Part shown: positions 8,085 through 18,521 of the stretch, piece by piece
Numbering within the stretch: the first letter of the stretch is position 1
Layout: the number at the start of each line of letters is the position of its first letter
Assembly: GCA_963712305.1 (NCBI GenBank)
Contig: CAVQHI010000001.1
Location: 1,054,001-1,118,000, forward strand
DNA: 64,000 nucleotides
Direction: 5' to 3'
DNA from: DATFNI01 sp963712305
Lineage (GTDB): Bacteria > Bacteroidota > Rhodothermia > Balneolales > DATFMH01
Notes under the pieces: generated by a model
Databases searched by the model: none
What the model saw: only the letters and a program-made list of their open reading frames with translations
What the model was told of the DNA's origin: nothing
Translations under genes and position numbers: made by a program

Positions 8085-11000
8085 ATGAAGCATCTCCTGA
8101 GCAGTTCTATGTCGATCTTTTTTTTACTAGTTGGCTTGGTTTCACAAACAAATGCTATCTCATCAAGAAAAGTAGTGCTTAAACCCAGACATCTCACGGT
8201 TGAGTATTTTGAGAATCCTGTTGGACTGAATAATGCTCATCCGCGTCTTTCATGGATTATCGAAAGCAATAGTAATAATACCCTTCAAACGGATTACCAA
8301 ATACAGGTTGCCGCATCACTAAACGCTCTGCGAAGAGGAAAATTTATTTGGGATACGGGAAAAGTAAATTCCGACGAATCAACCAAACATGCATATCAGG
8401 GACCAAATCTGAAATCCGGTCAGCGTTATTATTGGAGAGTTCGAATTTGGGATAATCATGGTCATCGGTCGGGCTGGAGTGATGCTTCTTATTGGGAAAT
8501 GGGACTGCTTCACCCAAGTGATTGGACAGCAAGTTGGATTGAACCGGGGTTAAACCAGGACACGACAAAATCGGATCCCAGTCCAATGTTGAGAAGTGAT
8601 TTTAACATAAGTGGAAAAGTCGCATCTGCACGTCTTTATGTTACCAGTCATGGTCTGTACGAAGTCCATATCAATGGGAAAAAAGTTGGTGATCAGCTTT
8701 TTACTCCGGGATGGACTAGTTATAACAAGCGGCTGCAATATCAGTCGTACGATGTAACTGACCTGATAAAGAATGGGGACAATGCCGTTGGTGCTATTCT
8801 AGGAGATGGCTGGTATCGTGGCTTCTTAACCTGGAATGATGAACGAAATGTGTATGGATCTAAACTGGGATTGTTGGCCCAGATCGAAATCACATATGCC
8901 GATGGACATAAACAGGTTGTTGGTACGAACGGTAATTGGAAATCCTCTACCGGACCAATACTGAAGTCCGACATCTACAATGGAGAGACATATGATGCCC
9001 GCTTAGAGAAAACGGGCTGGACTATAGCAGGCTATAACGATGCCAACTGGACCAAAGTAAAACCTGTTAACTCTTCCAAAGATATACTTATAGCTCCCGC
9101 AGGCCCTCCGGTTAAAAAAATTGAAGAATTGAAGCCAGTAGGTATTATCTATACACCGCAAGGTGATACCGTGTTGGATATGGGGCAAAACATGGTCGGA
9201 TGGGTCCGGTTTAAGGTCACAGGAAAGAGAGGAACAAGAATCACGCTGCGTCATGCAGAGGTCCTCGATAAGCATGGGAACTTCTATACGGAAAATTTGC
9301 GATCTGCTAAAGCCACAGACACGTATATCCTTAATGGAGATGGCGAGGAGACCTTTGAACCGCATTTTACTTTTCATGGATTTCGGTATGTGGCGGTCAG
9401 CGGCTATCCCGGAAAACTGGATCCGAATAATTTTACCGGTGTTGTGATTCATTCCGACATGGAGCCGACCGGACATTTTGAAAGCTCCAACGTCCTGGTA
9501 AACCAGTTGCAGCACAATATCGTATGGGGACAAAAAGGTAATTTCCTGGATGTCCCGACAGATTGTCCTCAACGGGACGAACGACTGGGATGGACAGGGG
9601 ATGCCGAAGTGTTCTCACCAACGGCAAGTCTAAACATGAATACGGCCGGATTCTATACCAAATGGCTAGGCGATCTGGCAGCGGACCAGTCTTCAAATGG
9701 TGGGATTCCGGTTGTGATTCCAAATGTCCTCGGTAATGGAATGGGCGGGGCCGCCGGCTGGTCAGATTCAGGTGTCATCATCCCATGGAATGTCTATCAG
9801 GCCTACGGTGATAAACGCATTCTGGAAAAGCAGTATGAAAGTATGAAGGCGTGGGTGAATTTTGTACAGGATCAGGCAAAGAAGAATGACACACCCTATT
9901 TGTGGGATACCGGGTTTCAATTTGGAGATTGGCTCGCTTTTAGTCCGGAGGATGCAACAGCTTACCAGGGATCATACACCGTTCCCGATATGATCGCAAC
10001 AGCTTATTTCGCCAGATCGACAGATTTGCTACAGCGAACGGCCAGAATATTAGGAAAGACGGCAGATGCGGATAAATATGCCAAGCTCTTAGCTCACATT
10101 AAAAAAGCATTCATTCATGAATATGTGACTCCCAGTGGTCGTGTGATATCTGATACACAGACGGCTTATGTATTAGCTCTGAAATTCAACTTGCTGCCCG
10201 ATAGCTTGCGCAAAAAAGGAGCTGAAGAACTGGTTAAAGATATCGATGCACGCGGACATTTAACGACTGGCTTTTTAGGAACACCTCAACTTAATCCGGT
10301 GCTTAGCAATAATGGTTATACCGATGTAGCGTACCGGTTGCTGTTACATAAAAAGTACCCGTCATGGCTCTACCCTGTTACCATGGGTGCAACAACCGTA
10401 TGGGAACGATGGGATGGCATCAAACCGGACAGCACGTTTGAGACCCCAAGTATGAACTCCTTCAACCATTACTCGTATGGAGCCATTGGAGACTGGCTTT
10501 ATACCGTAGTAGCCGGCTTGCAGGAAACAGAACCCGGGTACAAGCAGTTTACCATTCACCCCGAGCCCGGTGGAAACATGTCGCATGCACGGGTCATATT
10601 TAAGTCGATGTATGGTAAAATTGAGTCATCCTGGAATTTAGATTCAAAGATGTTCGAATTGAAGGTTCAGATTCCGGCAAATACACAAGCCAAAGTAATC
10701 TTGCCCAATGCCAAACTGAATGATGTAAAGATCAATGAACAAGCTCTTGGTGCGAAATCCGATATGCATCCCATGCAGTCCGGGCAAAATGTAGAAGTAC
10801 AGCTTGGATCCGGTAGTTATGATTTCACTTACGGTTCAGGTGGATTTGTAATCCCCTCAAATTCGGAATTTTCAGTCCAGTCGCCAGTAAAAAAATTGCT
10901 GGGAAATGAGCAGGCTAAAAGTGTACTTGAAAAGTACATCCCGCAGGTCATAAATAGTCTTCAGGTTCAAATGGCTGGGGACCGAACCTTACAACAGGTT

Positions 11001-11306
11001 GCACGATTTGCTCCTGATCAACTGACAGCAGAAAAATTGAATTCGATTGATGAAGAATTAAAGCAGATTAAATCAAATACCAGCCTTTCCTTCAGCATTA
11101 AAGATAAACTGGGTGTCTTGCTGACGAATGATAAAGTCCGCAGCGTTCTGTATAAAGAGATGCCGGAGCTTATGGATTCACCATGGCTAAGCCAGGTTAT
11201 GGGCTTTTCACTCGAACGGGCAAACCGTGTGATTCCTGATCGGTTTCAAATAAGTGATTCGAAGCTTATGCAGGTTAATCGAGAATTGGCAGCTGTAGCT
11301 GATTAG
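8085..11306 (+). CDS. Secreted alpha-L-rhamnosidase, GH78, with C-terminal helical extension
   Basis: This 1073-residue enzyme removes terminal alpha-L-rhamnose from glycans or glycosides. After the signal peptide come the family's order of parts: an Ig-like domain (HPRLSWIIES), the rhamnosidase N-domain (about 160-340), a concanavalin-like domain, the (alpha/alpha)6 catalytic barrel and a C-terminal beta-domain. The barrel carries PQRDERLGWTGDAE, DTGFQFGDWLA and TVWERWDGIKP. The carboxylates in the DERLGWTGDAE and WERWDG motifs are the expected catalytic residues. About 140 extra residues (934-1073) hold two copies of a helical module (LGNEQAKSVLEKYIP, then LLTNDKVRSVLYKEMP). I believe similar modules occur at the ends of some beta-glucosidases. 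The gene is probably exported to the periplasm and works with the downstream glycosidase and symporter. Confidence 0.93.
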   Translation: MKHLLSSSMSIFFLLVGLVSQTNAISSRKVVLKPRHLTVEYFENPVGLNNAHPRLSWIIESNSNNTLQTDYQIQVAASLNALRRGKFIWDTGKVNSDESTKHAYQGPNLKSGQRYYWRVRIWDNHGHRSGWSDASYWEMGLLHPSDWTASWIEPGLNQDTTKSDPSPMLRSDFNISGKVASARLYVTSHGLYEVHINGKKVGDQLFTPGWTSYNKRLQYQSYDVTDLIKNGDNAVGAILGDGWYRGFLTWNDERNVYGSKLGLLAQIEITYADGHKQVVGTNGNWKSSTGPILKSDIYNGETYDARLEKTGWTIAGYNDANWTKVKPVNSSKDILIAPAGPPVKKIEELKPVGIIYTPQGDTVLDMGQNMVGWVRFKVTGKRGTRITLRHAEVLDKHGNFYTENLRSAKATDTYILNGDGEETFEPHFTFHGFRYVAVSGYPGKLDPNNFTGVVIHSDMEPTGHFESSNVLVNQLQHNIVWGQKGNFLDVPTDCPQRDERLGWTGDAEVFSPTASLNMNTAGFYTKWLGDLAADQSSNGGIPVVIPNVLGNGMGGAAGWSDSGVIIPWNVYQAYGDKRILEKQYESMKAWVNFVQDQAKKNDTPYLWDTGFQFGDWLAFSPEDATAYQGSYTVPDMIATAYFARSTDLLQRTARILGKTADADKYAKLLAHIKKAFIHEYVTPSGRVISDTQTAYVLALKFNLLPDSLRKKGAEELVKDIDARGHLTTGFLGTPQLNPVLSNNGYTDVAYRLLLHKKYPSWLYPVTMGATTVWERWDGIKPDSTFETPSMNSFNHYSYGAIGDWLYTVVAGLQETEPGYKQFTIHPEPGGNMSHARVIFKSMYGKIESSWNLDSKMFELKVQIPANTQAKVILPNAKLNDVKINEQALGAKSDMHPMQSGQNVEVQLGSGSYDFTYGSGGFVIPSNSEFSVQSPVKKLLGNEQAKSVLEKYIPQVINSLQVQMAGDRTLQQVARFAPDQLTAEKLNSIDEELKQIKSNTSLSFSIKDKLGVLLTNDKVRSVLYKEMPELMDSPWLSQVMGFSLERANRVIPDRFQISDSKLMQVNRELAAVAD

Positions 11307-11756
11307 TTAGTTTTACCTTAGATCTGGATAAGGAAATCGGAAAAACATCTGTGGGTTACAGGAAAATAAAACACGGAAGACACTTCCGAAGTGATCCCTA
11401 TGGAAGGATAATGTGGATTCAAGCAAAGATATCACAATTTACGAGGTAAACCTGCAATCCGATGTCAACCGGGACATCGAATTCGGTCATGCCGATTTGT
11501 TCATTGCCAGGCATGCTCCCACATTGGTTTGGAAGAAGATATACGAGTGGGTCAAGAAACATGATTACCCTTCTCCTTCCCAACGATATCGCCATGAGTT
11601 GTCGTCTTACGCTGACGGTTGATTGATAATTCGAAGAGAAAGAATGACATTCGTCCAGGTACCTCACCCCCACCCCACTCCATCTGCATGGAGAGGGGCT
11701 ATCTCCAATACTTGACCGTGTAAGTCCGCGTTATCCGTGTTCTATTCTTCCCTTCG
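11307..11756. other. Intergenic region with gene remnant and hairpin
   Basis: These 450 bp separate two convergent genes. They hold the hydrolase remnant, a GC-rich hairpin at 11673-11698 (CTCCAT/ATGGAG flanked by CCCC/GGGG, loop CTGC) and a degenerate repeat word at 11725-11742. The hairpin may stop transcription from either side, but no long T tract follows it. Confidence 0.45.
11413..11622 (+). pseudogene. Remnant of an alpha/beta-hydrolase C-terminus
   Basis: The translated stretch contains EFGHADLFIARHAPTLVWKK, followed by IYEWVKKH. This is the pattern that surrounds the catalytic His in many alpha/beta hydrolases (GHxDL...A...V...I..W). Nothing upstream codes for the rest of the fold, and a stop codon lies at 11392-11394 in the same frame. 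It is therefore most likely the tail of a deleted gene rather than a 69-residue protein. No start codon has a ribosome binding site. Confidence 0.45.
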
Positions 11757-14483
11757 TTAATCGTCTTCCTCTCCCGTTTGGGGCGCTGGATACGGCTTCC
11801 TGTGCATCGTCGCAAACCAGAGAATATGATTCAGCACATCGTCATCTCCTCCATCGATATGATCGAACTGCGGCTCCATAGATTTTTTAGCGTAGCGCCT
11901 CGCCTTGCCACTCAATTCGGAATATTCCTTGTTCATATCATCTAAAGGGATCTGGTTAGGTACCGCGTTATACGGCGTTAAATTCATATCGCCGCTGAAA
12001 CAGTCGAACATAGGGAGTGCGGAGGCATCCATCATATTCATCGGAGGAATGCCCAGGATTTGCTCGATCGTTCTGACCATCGATGTTTGATTATAATTGG
12101 TATGAATCGTACGCCTGATATGGGAATAAGGACTCACAACAAAGCCAACGGTACGATAAGCCGAAACATGATCCCAGCCATCCTGAGAATCGTCCTCTGT
12201 AACAAAGATGGCAGTCGTGGGCCAAAACCGGCTCTTTGTGACAGCCTCGATAATTTGTCCCAGGGCAAGGTCATTATCCGCTACCATGGATTGCGGCGTC
12301 GGATAACCGGGCCGCAATCCGGCGGTGTGGTCGGCAGGGAGAGCTATCACCATAAGATCAGGAAGTTCATCTCCCGGCATTTTCTCGTACGCATGTAATT
12401 CATTTATAAATGCGCGTGCGCGGTAGACGTCGGGAATCTTGTGGCTGTCATACCCCGGGTAGGTCGTAGACAGTATCGGAGCTACCCTTGATATAGTTGT
12501 AGAGTTTACAAATGAGAGGTCCTTATCATTCAGATACAGATTATAGATATCCTTCCAGTCTTCCCCGCCCTTCCAATGAGGAATGGCAGCCTCGCCATAG
12601 ATGCGAACACTCTGGCTATGATCCAGCGCATCATTCCATATAAAACCACTCGGCGAATAGACCATAGCATCGTACTGCACATGGGGGTAACTCCGAAACC
12701 ATCCCCTCACGCTTTTCTCGATGTAGTCTGTCGTCATGGCGGCATCGGTCCACTGGTGCCCTTCAGCCGATGATTTTCCCGATGAATAGTAATTATCAAG
12801 TAACAAAAAATCGTCGGCAATCTTGTGTTCATTGGGAGTCACTTTTTCTCCAAACGCACAAAGCTCCGGATCGCCATCGCCTTTTTTATCATCACCCAAA
12901 ACCTGGTCGTAGGTACGGTTTTCCTTGATGATATAGATGACATGGTGAAATACAGATGGCTCTCCGATTCGCTCCGGCACCGGACGGGGTGGCACATTCT
13001 CCCCTGGCGGCTTATGGGTAAGTTGTACCCGGAATGCAAGATTCAATTTCCTGACTCTAGCAGTGTAATCGCTTAGCTGATCTGCATTGGGAATCGGGAT
13101 CGATGACACTGACGCCAGCATCCGGTGCGCATTGAAGGAACCGGCTGTCGACACAGAACTCGATCGATGAAAAGTCTGAAAAGCTTTATTGGCCGTATCA
13201 TCAACTGTTGCCCGTGCTCCTTCTGCTTCCAGGTTGGTTACAAACAAGTGATTCGTATTATCCAGGGCGAGTCCTGAAGGATAAGCTTCCGTGGGGATGA
13301 ACCCTTCGATTGTGTCCTTGCCATTAATACCCGAAGCCAGCGAAACGACGGCTATGGCATTATCCATTCCGTTTGCCACATAAAGGGTCTTTTCGTCCTT
13401 GCTCAGTGCCAGTGCATTAGGCGTATCGCCATAATAGGGTTGTCCTTTTCGAAATAGGCCAACAGGAATTGTATCTACAACTTTGTCAACGCTTGTACTG
13501 ATAACGGATACATTATCACTGTTTCCATTGGCCACATAAACCAGGGTGCCGGCCTTGTTGGAAATGGCGGCATTCGGATGCAGCCCTACGGGGATCTCTT
13601 TGATTTGCCTGCCATCCTTCAGATCCAATACCGAAACTGTACCGGAAGAAGCCGCTCCGGTTGTACTGTCAACCAGTATGCTTCCCCAGGGAGCACCGGC
13701 CTTTGATGTGGCATCTTTGGTTGGTTTTGTCCCCCCCCAATTGGAGACATATATTTTATCTCCGACGACAGTAAGCCCATAAGGAACCATTCCCGTTGGC
13801 TGCGTCCATACTTTTTTGCCGGTCTGCAAATCTATTTTCACGACCGTGTTATTTCCATTGCAGACAACCAGGAGATAATCACTATTGTTTTCATGACTAA
13901 CAGCCAAATCGTTGGGAAGAGCTGTAGGCGCCGGTGATTGTGCTTCAAGCCTGAATTTTCTGACAAGCTTGTTATGGGACCCATTCCAGTAAAACATCAA
14001 CACAACGGAATTCCGGGAATCTACAACACTGGTAAGTACATACAGGCTGTCGTTTCGTTCGTACCAGGTTACTCCGGAAAACGTGTTTTCATAATGTTTG
14101 AGCCCTTCGCGATCCGGATAGGCTACCCGATCAATAATTTTATGGGAAGCAGGATTCAAAATGGCCAACCCATACCGGTCGATTACGCCAAGATATTTTC
14201 TTTGTGGATCGAACGTACAATCGAGTGCGTGGTTTTCGAGAGCCGGATCTCCATATTTTATAGTTTTGCCCGCTGGATCAATAATCTTGTTGTAGGGCAT
14301 CAGTAACGGCAGGGTATTTTTAGCAAGGGTACTATCGTCATAACCCGTTTGATATACATCAGAAGTTTGGTTACGTAAGCTCTCGGTACTTTTCGTTGTC
14401 CTGCAGGAAAGAAACACCAGAACGCTTACCAACATCAAAAAGGATAAGTGCATCAGTTCTTTTTGTCTGCCGTAGCGGATCAT
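11757..14483 (-). CDS. YncE-type beta-propeller fused to a phosphoesterase (lipoprotein)
   Basis: The ~908-residue protein has a lipoprotein-like signal (VLVFLSC, then RTTKS), so it is probably anchored to a membrane on the periplasmic side. The first half is a YVTN/YncE propeller (VYVANGNSDNVSVIS, LYVANGMDNAIAVVS, LFVTNLEAEG). The second half is a PF04185-type phosphoesterase with HVIYIIKENRTYDQVLGD, DNYYSSGKSSAEGHQW and FVTEDDSQDGWDHVSAYR, holding the metal-binding Asp, Glu and His residues. The family includes acid phosphatases and phospholipase C; the substrate here is unknown. I prefer the ATG at 14483, with GAGGG eight bases upstream, to that at 14498. It is convergent with the rhamnosidase gene and stands alone. 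Confidence 0.85.
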   Translation of the reverse strand: MIRYGRQKELMHLSFLMLVSVLVFLSCRTTKSTESLRNQTSDVYQTGYDDSTLAKNTLPLLMPYNKIIDPAGKTIKYGDPALENHALDCTFDPQRKYLGVIDRYGLAILNPASHKIIDRVAYPDREGLKHYENTFSGVTWYERNDSLYVLTSVVDSRNSVVLMFYWNGSHNKLVRKFRLEAQSPAPTALPNDLAVSHENNSDYLLVVCNGNNTVVKIDLQTGKKVWTQPTGMVPYGLTVVGDKIYVSNWGGTKPTKDATSKAGAPWGSILVDSTTGAASSGTVSVLDLKDGRQIKEIPVGLHPNAAISNKAGTLVYVANGNSDNVSVISTSVDKVVDTIPVGLFRKGQPYYGDTPNALALSKDEKTLYVANGMDNAIAVVSLASGINGKDTIEGFIPTEAYPSGLALDNTNHLFVTNLEAEGARATVDDTANKAFQTFHRSSSVSTAGSFNAHRMLASVSSIPIPNADQLSDYTARVRKLNLAFRVQLTHKPPGENVPPRPVPERIGEPSVFHHVIYIIKENRTYDQVLGDDKKGDGDPELCAFGEKVTPNEHKIADDFLLLDNYYSSGKSSAEGHQWTDAAMTTDYIEKSVRGWFRSYPHVQYDAMVYSPSGFIWNDALDHSQSVRIYGEAAIPHWKGGEDWKDIYNLYLNDKDLSFVNSTTISRVAPILSTTYPGYDSHKIPDVYRARAFINELHAYEKMPGDELPDLMVIALPADHTAGLRPGYPTPQSMVADNDLALGQIIEAVTKSRFWPTTAIFVTEDDSQDGWDHVSAYRTVGFVVSPYSHIRRTIHTNYNQTSMVRTIEQILGIPPMNMMDASALPMFDCFSGDMNLTPYNAVPNQIPLDDMNKEYSELSGKARRYAKKSMEPQFDHIDGGDDDVLNHILWFATMHRKPYPAPQTGEEDD

Positions 14484-14730
14484 TTTCTTGGCCCTCATAG
14501 TTATTAGTTTTCAATATGTTACAATGGATGGTTTTGCAAGCTACAATTAAAGGGACACGCTGGCAAGATTTTCAACAAAATAGGCTTTTCTTATATCGAA
14601 CTCACTTTAAATAAGGGCGTCACTTCTCAAATCATAAATCGTTAATCCCTGTTTGCAAATCACTCACTGAATGACGCTTGACGATCAGTCCAGATGGATT
14701 CGAAAGTTTTAGAAAGACGATACCCACACT

Positions 14731-15459
14731 TCATAATGCTTCTTTTAAAAGGGAAAAAAGCGCCTTAAAATGATTTTCAGAAGCCTGTTTATCGTATGCT
14801 ATATTGTCGAATACTGAGAAACCATGCTTTACATTCGGGTAGACTTTCATCGTATAATCGATGCCATTCTCTTTAAGTGCATCCTCAAGCCTGTCTTTTT
14901 CCTCATCGGTGAAATGGGGGTCAATTTCTGCAATCCCTACATAAACTTTTGCTTTCATTTTAGGTGCAAGCAGATGAGGACTGTCTGGTTTGTCCGTGGC
15001 AAGCCTGGCGCCATGAAAAGAAGCAGCGGCAACTACCCGGTCCGGAAATGTCCCTGCAGCACCAAGGGCGTATGGTCCACCCATGCAATAACCGACACTG
15101 GCTTTATTCGTACCCGTATTGCTTTGTCTATCAATAAAATCGAGGAAATAAGCAGTATCCGACATTACCTTTTCCATATTCAGCGATCGGAGCAACCCAA
15201 ACATCTCATCCCGTTTAGGCCCGGGCTCCTTAACTATTGACGGATCGAATGACAAATTCTTTGCCGTCCGGTAGTATAAGTTAGGAACCAATACATAATA
15301 ACCTTCATCTGCTATTCTCTGAGCCATCTGAAAAAGAGAATTGCGGACACCCATCACGTCCATATAAAAAATAACAGAAGGCAGGTTCACAGAATTGTCA
15401 GGATAAAAAGTGTAACAGTCGGCCGTGCCGTCATTCGTTTCGATTTCAACTTCTTTCAT
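14731..15459 (-). CDS. Dienelactone hydrolase family protein
   Basis: This 242-residue alpha/beta hydrolase has the triad of the dienelactone hydrolase family: the nucleophile Cys in VGYCMGGPYA, Asp in AEIDPHF, and His in NVKHGFSVF. A Cys nucleophile in place of Ser is the mark of this family. It has no signal peptide, so it acts in the cytoplasm. The natural substrate is often not a dienelactone in organisms lacking chlorocatechol pathways, and none of those genes are near. It is transcribed away from the glycosidase gene at 15730. Confidence 0.87.
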   Translation of the reverse strand: MKEVEIETNDGTADCYTFYPDNSVNLPSVIFYMDVMGVRNSLFQMAQRIADEGYYVLVPNLYYRTAKNLSFDPSIVKEPGPKRDEMFGLLRSLNMEKVMSDTAYFLDFIDRQSNTGTNKASVGYCMGGPYALGAAGTFPDRVVAAASFHGARLATDKPDSPHLLAPKMKAKVYVGIAEIDPHFTDEEKDRLEDALKENGIDYTMKVYPNVKHGFSVFDNIAYDKQASENHFKALFSLLKEAL

Positions 15460-15729
15460 CTTTCAAGCACTGATTAATAAACACTATGAGCTGATTAATT
15501 ATACTTAATAGATGAACAACGCAAAAATTAACGAGATCATTGAATCTTGCCACTCATTACAAATAGTGATCTGATCTGTTCATGAAGCTTAGTTGCTTCT
15601 ATTATTTTATTTATGAACATTCTGGCAAGCCTGTATGATTTTTTTCTATTGGTGATCGTAAGTACTTGTAGTTTGAGTGTGTTGGATGTGGTGTGATACT
15701 TTGAAACGTAAAATGATGCGGGAAATCAG

Positions 15730-18384
15730 ATGCTGAAATCATTATTACTCGTCTTTCTTCTGCCTGTCTCACAGGTAATGGCACAGAATAGTGCATATAT
15801 AAAAAAGCAAAATAATACCCTGCTCATAGGTAACGGTGATATAGAACGGGTCATCAATATCTCCCCAGACGATGTAGGCACAACGGAAATTGTCAACAAG
15901 CTCTCAGGGAAAACCTATGCTGTCAAGTCGGATGTCTTTGCCATGCAGGTCGTCTTTTCAGGTATCGGTCCTGCTTATGGAAAGGACCAGAATGGTGAAA
16001 ATGATGTTATCCTGACCGCGAAGGATTTTACTTTCAACGGTTATAAAGAGGCCGATCTTGAACATGGAGGTAAAAAACTTTCTCTCAATTTCAAATTTAA
16101 CTGGGAGGACACCAAATTCCGGCTGACCGTGAACTACGAAGTATATCCCCAGAAATTCTCATTGCGAAAATGGATTGATGTCGCGGATTCATCTTATGGG
16201 ATCCAATTCCTTGACAGAATGTATGTAGAGTCGATGACGTTTGAAGGCAATGACTTCTCAAGAGGGCAGTTCGGACAACCGGTTTTTGATAATGATCTCT
16301 TCTTAGGTGTTGAATACCCAACGGTCGAAAATAAACTTAGCGGCAATAGGGTCCGGATCGGCTATGTGGTCGGGGAAAAAATCAAGAAGAAACCATATGT
16401 CACGCATACGTCGATCATCGGGGCAGCTCCATCTAAAGTTAAACTGGTGCAGACGTTTATGGACTACGTCGATGGCATAAAGGTCAATGGGACACGACCT
16501 TTCCTTTTGTACAACTCATGGTACGATTTCAGGAATCCAGCTATTGTTAAAGACGCTGCGAGCGTGATGAATGAAAAGAATGTCCTGAGCAGAATACAGA
16601 CTTTTAAAAAGTACATGTTTGACAAGTATAATATCGCACTGGATGCATTTGTTCTGGACGACGGCTGGGATAATTACAGGAGCATGTGGGCCATCGACTC
16701 CACCCGCTTTCCTCATGGATTCACTCCGCTTGTAAAGGCACTTAAGCCAATGCACACTGACCTTGGCATCTGGGCGTCTCCCATTTGCGGGTACTCCAAC
16801 AGGGATATACGTGTAAACTGGGGAGCAGAACACGGTTACGAAAAGACTGGAAACTTTCTCAGTTTTGCCGGAACAAAATATAAAGCGGCATACAAACGAA
16901 GGATGGTCGATTATGCTAAAGAATATGATCTCGGTTATTTCAAGTGGGATGGGTTCCTGCTGGCATCCAACGAACCGAATCAGGGACATTTACCCGGTAT
17001 CTATTCGAGAGAGGCTAATGTTTCAACATACATTGATATTATCAATGCTGTCAGGAAAGTGAATCCTGATATTTTCCTGAACATCACTACGGGCACCTGG
17101 CTCTCACCATGGTGGCTCAAATATGCCGATTGTATCTGGATGCAGGGTCAGGATTTTGGCTATGCCGAAAATGTTCCATCCCTGAACGAACGCGACAAGT
17201 CAATCACCTACCGCGATGCCGTTTTATACAATGATTATCAGAAACTGCATCTGCTGTTCCCCATGTCGAGCCTGATGACACACGGAATCATCAAGGGTCG
17301 TCTGAATTTCCTTGGGGGCAAAGATGAGTCGCTCGATTCGTTCAGTAACGAAGTAATGATGTATTTCGGCAGAGGCGTGATGATGTGGGAATTGTATGTC
17401 TCTCCCGACCTTCTATCAAACGGTGAATGGAGTGCCCTTGCATCTTCGATCAAGTGGGCCAAAGCTAATAAACATGTCCTCGAAAAAACCAGGATGATCC
17501 TGGGAGATCCCATGAAGGGCGAAACGTACGGTTACCTCCACTTGCGAAAAGACAAAGGAATACTCCTGCTCCGAAACCCGGATGTCGCCAGGCGAACGGC
17601 CAGTATTAATATGACACCCGATCTTGGCGACATCGATCCCTCAACAGAGTATTATGTCAAAGTCATTTATCCATACAACCTCATCCTTCCCCGTCCGGTT
17701 AAGCTCAATCAAAAATTATCGATTGACCTGGATGGTTACGAAGTTCTTGCGGCCGAACTGATTCCAGTAGACAAAATGGATAAAAAGTTACCAGTCGGGG
17801 TAAAATATTCCACCGATAACGGCAACATAACGGTATTCGGTGAACCAGGAACAAAGCAAACCATCGAATCTGTCGGCAAAACGAAGCTTGGTGATCTTCA
17901 ATTCGGAAGTAAAAAAACGGGCATAAAATATGAAGAGAAATCGCCTTCAAAGAATAACGGATCAGCATTCGTTTCCCATGCAAAAATTTCTATCCCCCGA
18001 TTTTACAAAAATGCCAAATTCGGATTTCTGCTGGAATCTGATAACGAGTTGTTGAAGGAAGACAAACCCAACTTTGAAGTAAAAATTAATGGGACCACGA
18101 AGAAGCTGACCGTAGAGCAAGAACACGGGAAGTGGTTTTGGGTGACTGCGGATTTAAAACCGGGCGAAAATTCAGTTGATTATTCAATCACATTCCCTTC
18201 CAATGAAACAGGCAAGATCAGTTCGTGGATCATATCTGATGAGATTTTAACAGGAAAACAAATTGGACGGGTAACACATGGATCACCGATTGATGATGAG
18301 ATACTACCCGCAAAACCTTATCCGGCCAATATTCAGAAGGATATTATTCCCATAAAGAGCTTTAGTATCATGACGTCCCGGTGA
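15730..18384 (+). CDS. Secreted GH36-like glycosidase (probable alpha-galactosidase)
   Basis: The 884-residue protein starts with a signal peptide (LLLVFLLPVSQVMAQ). An N-terminal beta-supersandwich is followed by a TIM barrel with FVLDDGWDNYRS (about 305-316), LGIWASPICGYS and GYFKWDGFL. D407 in FKWDG fits the catalytic nucleophile of the GH-D clan (GH27/GH36/GH31-like). The stretch DCIWMQGQDFG is the probable site of the acid/base Asp. A C-terminal beta-domain of about 220 residues follows. The family acts mostly on alpha-galactosides, and relatives in Bacteroidota are sometimes mis-annotated as enterotoxin. The symporter and sugar kinase just downstream support a role in freeing a monosaccharide for uptake. 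The exact substrate (galactose or another sugar) is inferred. Confidence 0.75.
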   Translation: MLKSLLLVFLLPVSQVMAQNSAYIKKQNNTLLIGNGDIERVINISPDDVGTTEIVNKLSGKTYAVKSDVFAMQVVFSGIGPAYGKDQNGENDVILTAKDFTFNGYKEADLEHGGKKLSLNFKFNWEDTKFRLTVNYEVYPQKFSLRKWIDVADSSYGIQFLDRMYVESMTFEGNDFSRGQFGQPVFDNDLFLGVEYPTVENKLSGNRVRIGYVVGEKIKKKPYVTHTSIIGAAPSKVKLVQTFMDYVDGIKVNGTRPFLLYNSWYDFRNPAIVKDAASVMNEKNVLSRIQTFKKYMFDKYNIALDAFVLDDGWDNYRSMWAIDSTRFPHGFTPLVKALKPMHTDLGIWASPICGYSNRDIRVNWGAEHGYEKTGNFLSFAGTKYKAAYKRRMVDYAKEYDLGYFKWDGFLLASNEPNQGHLPGIYSREANVSTYIDIINAVRKVNPDIFLNITTGTWLSPWWLKYADCIWMQGQDFGYAENVPSLNERDKSITYRDAVLYNDYQKLHLLFPMSSLMTHGIIKGRLNFLGGKDESLDSFSNEVMMYFGRGVMMWELYVSPDLLSNGEWSALASSIKWAKANKHVLEKTRMILGDPMKGETYGYLHLRKDKGILLLRNPDVARRTASINMTPDLGDIDPSTEYYVKVIYPYNLILPRPVKLNQKLSIDLDGYEVLAAELIPVDKMDKKLPVGVKYSTDNGNITVFGEPGTKQTIESVGKTKLGDLQFGSKKTGIKYEEKSPSKNNGSAFVSHAKISIPRFYKNAKFGFLLESDNELLKEDKPNFEVKINGTTKKLTVEQEHGKWFWVTADLKPGENSVDYSITFPSNETGKISSWIISDEILTGKQIGRVTHGSPIDDEILPAKPYPANIQKDIIPIKSFSIMTSR

Positions 18385-18521
18385 TGGTAACCCATAATAA
18401 AATGACAGATGGCACTTAGTTATTGGCAAAATTTACCGGATCATCAATAACTCAATAACTAATTTCTAATTTCCCTAATTAACTGCTGTATAACGGATTC
18501 GAAACATCAACTGGAGATTAA

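Noticed and set aside
11419..11673. Minus-strand frame opposite the hydrolase remnant
   Set aside because: Only the plus strand shows a recognisable family motif; the minus frame has no ribosome binding site or domain.
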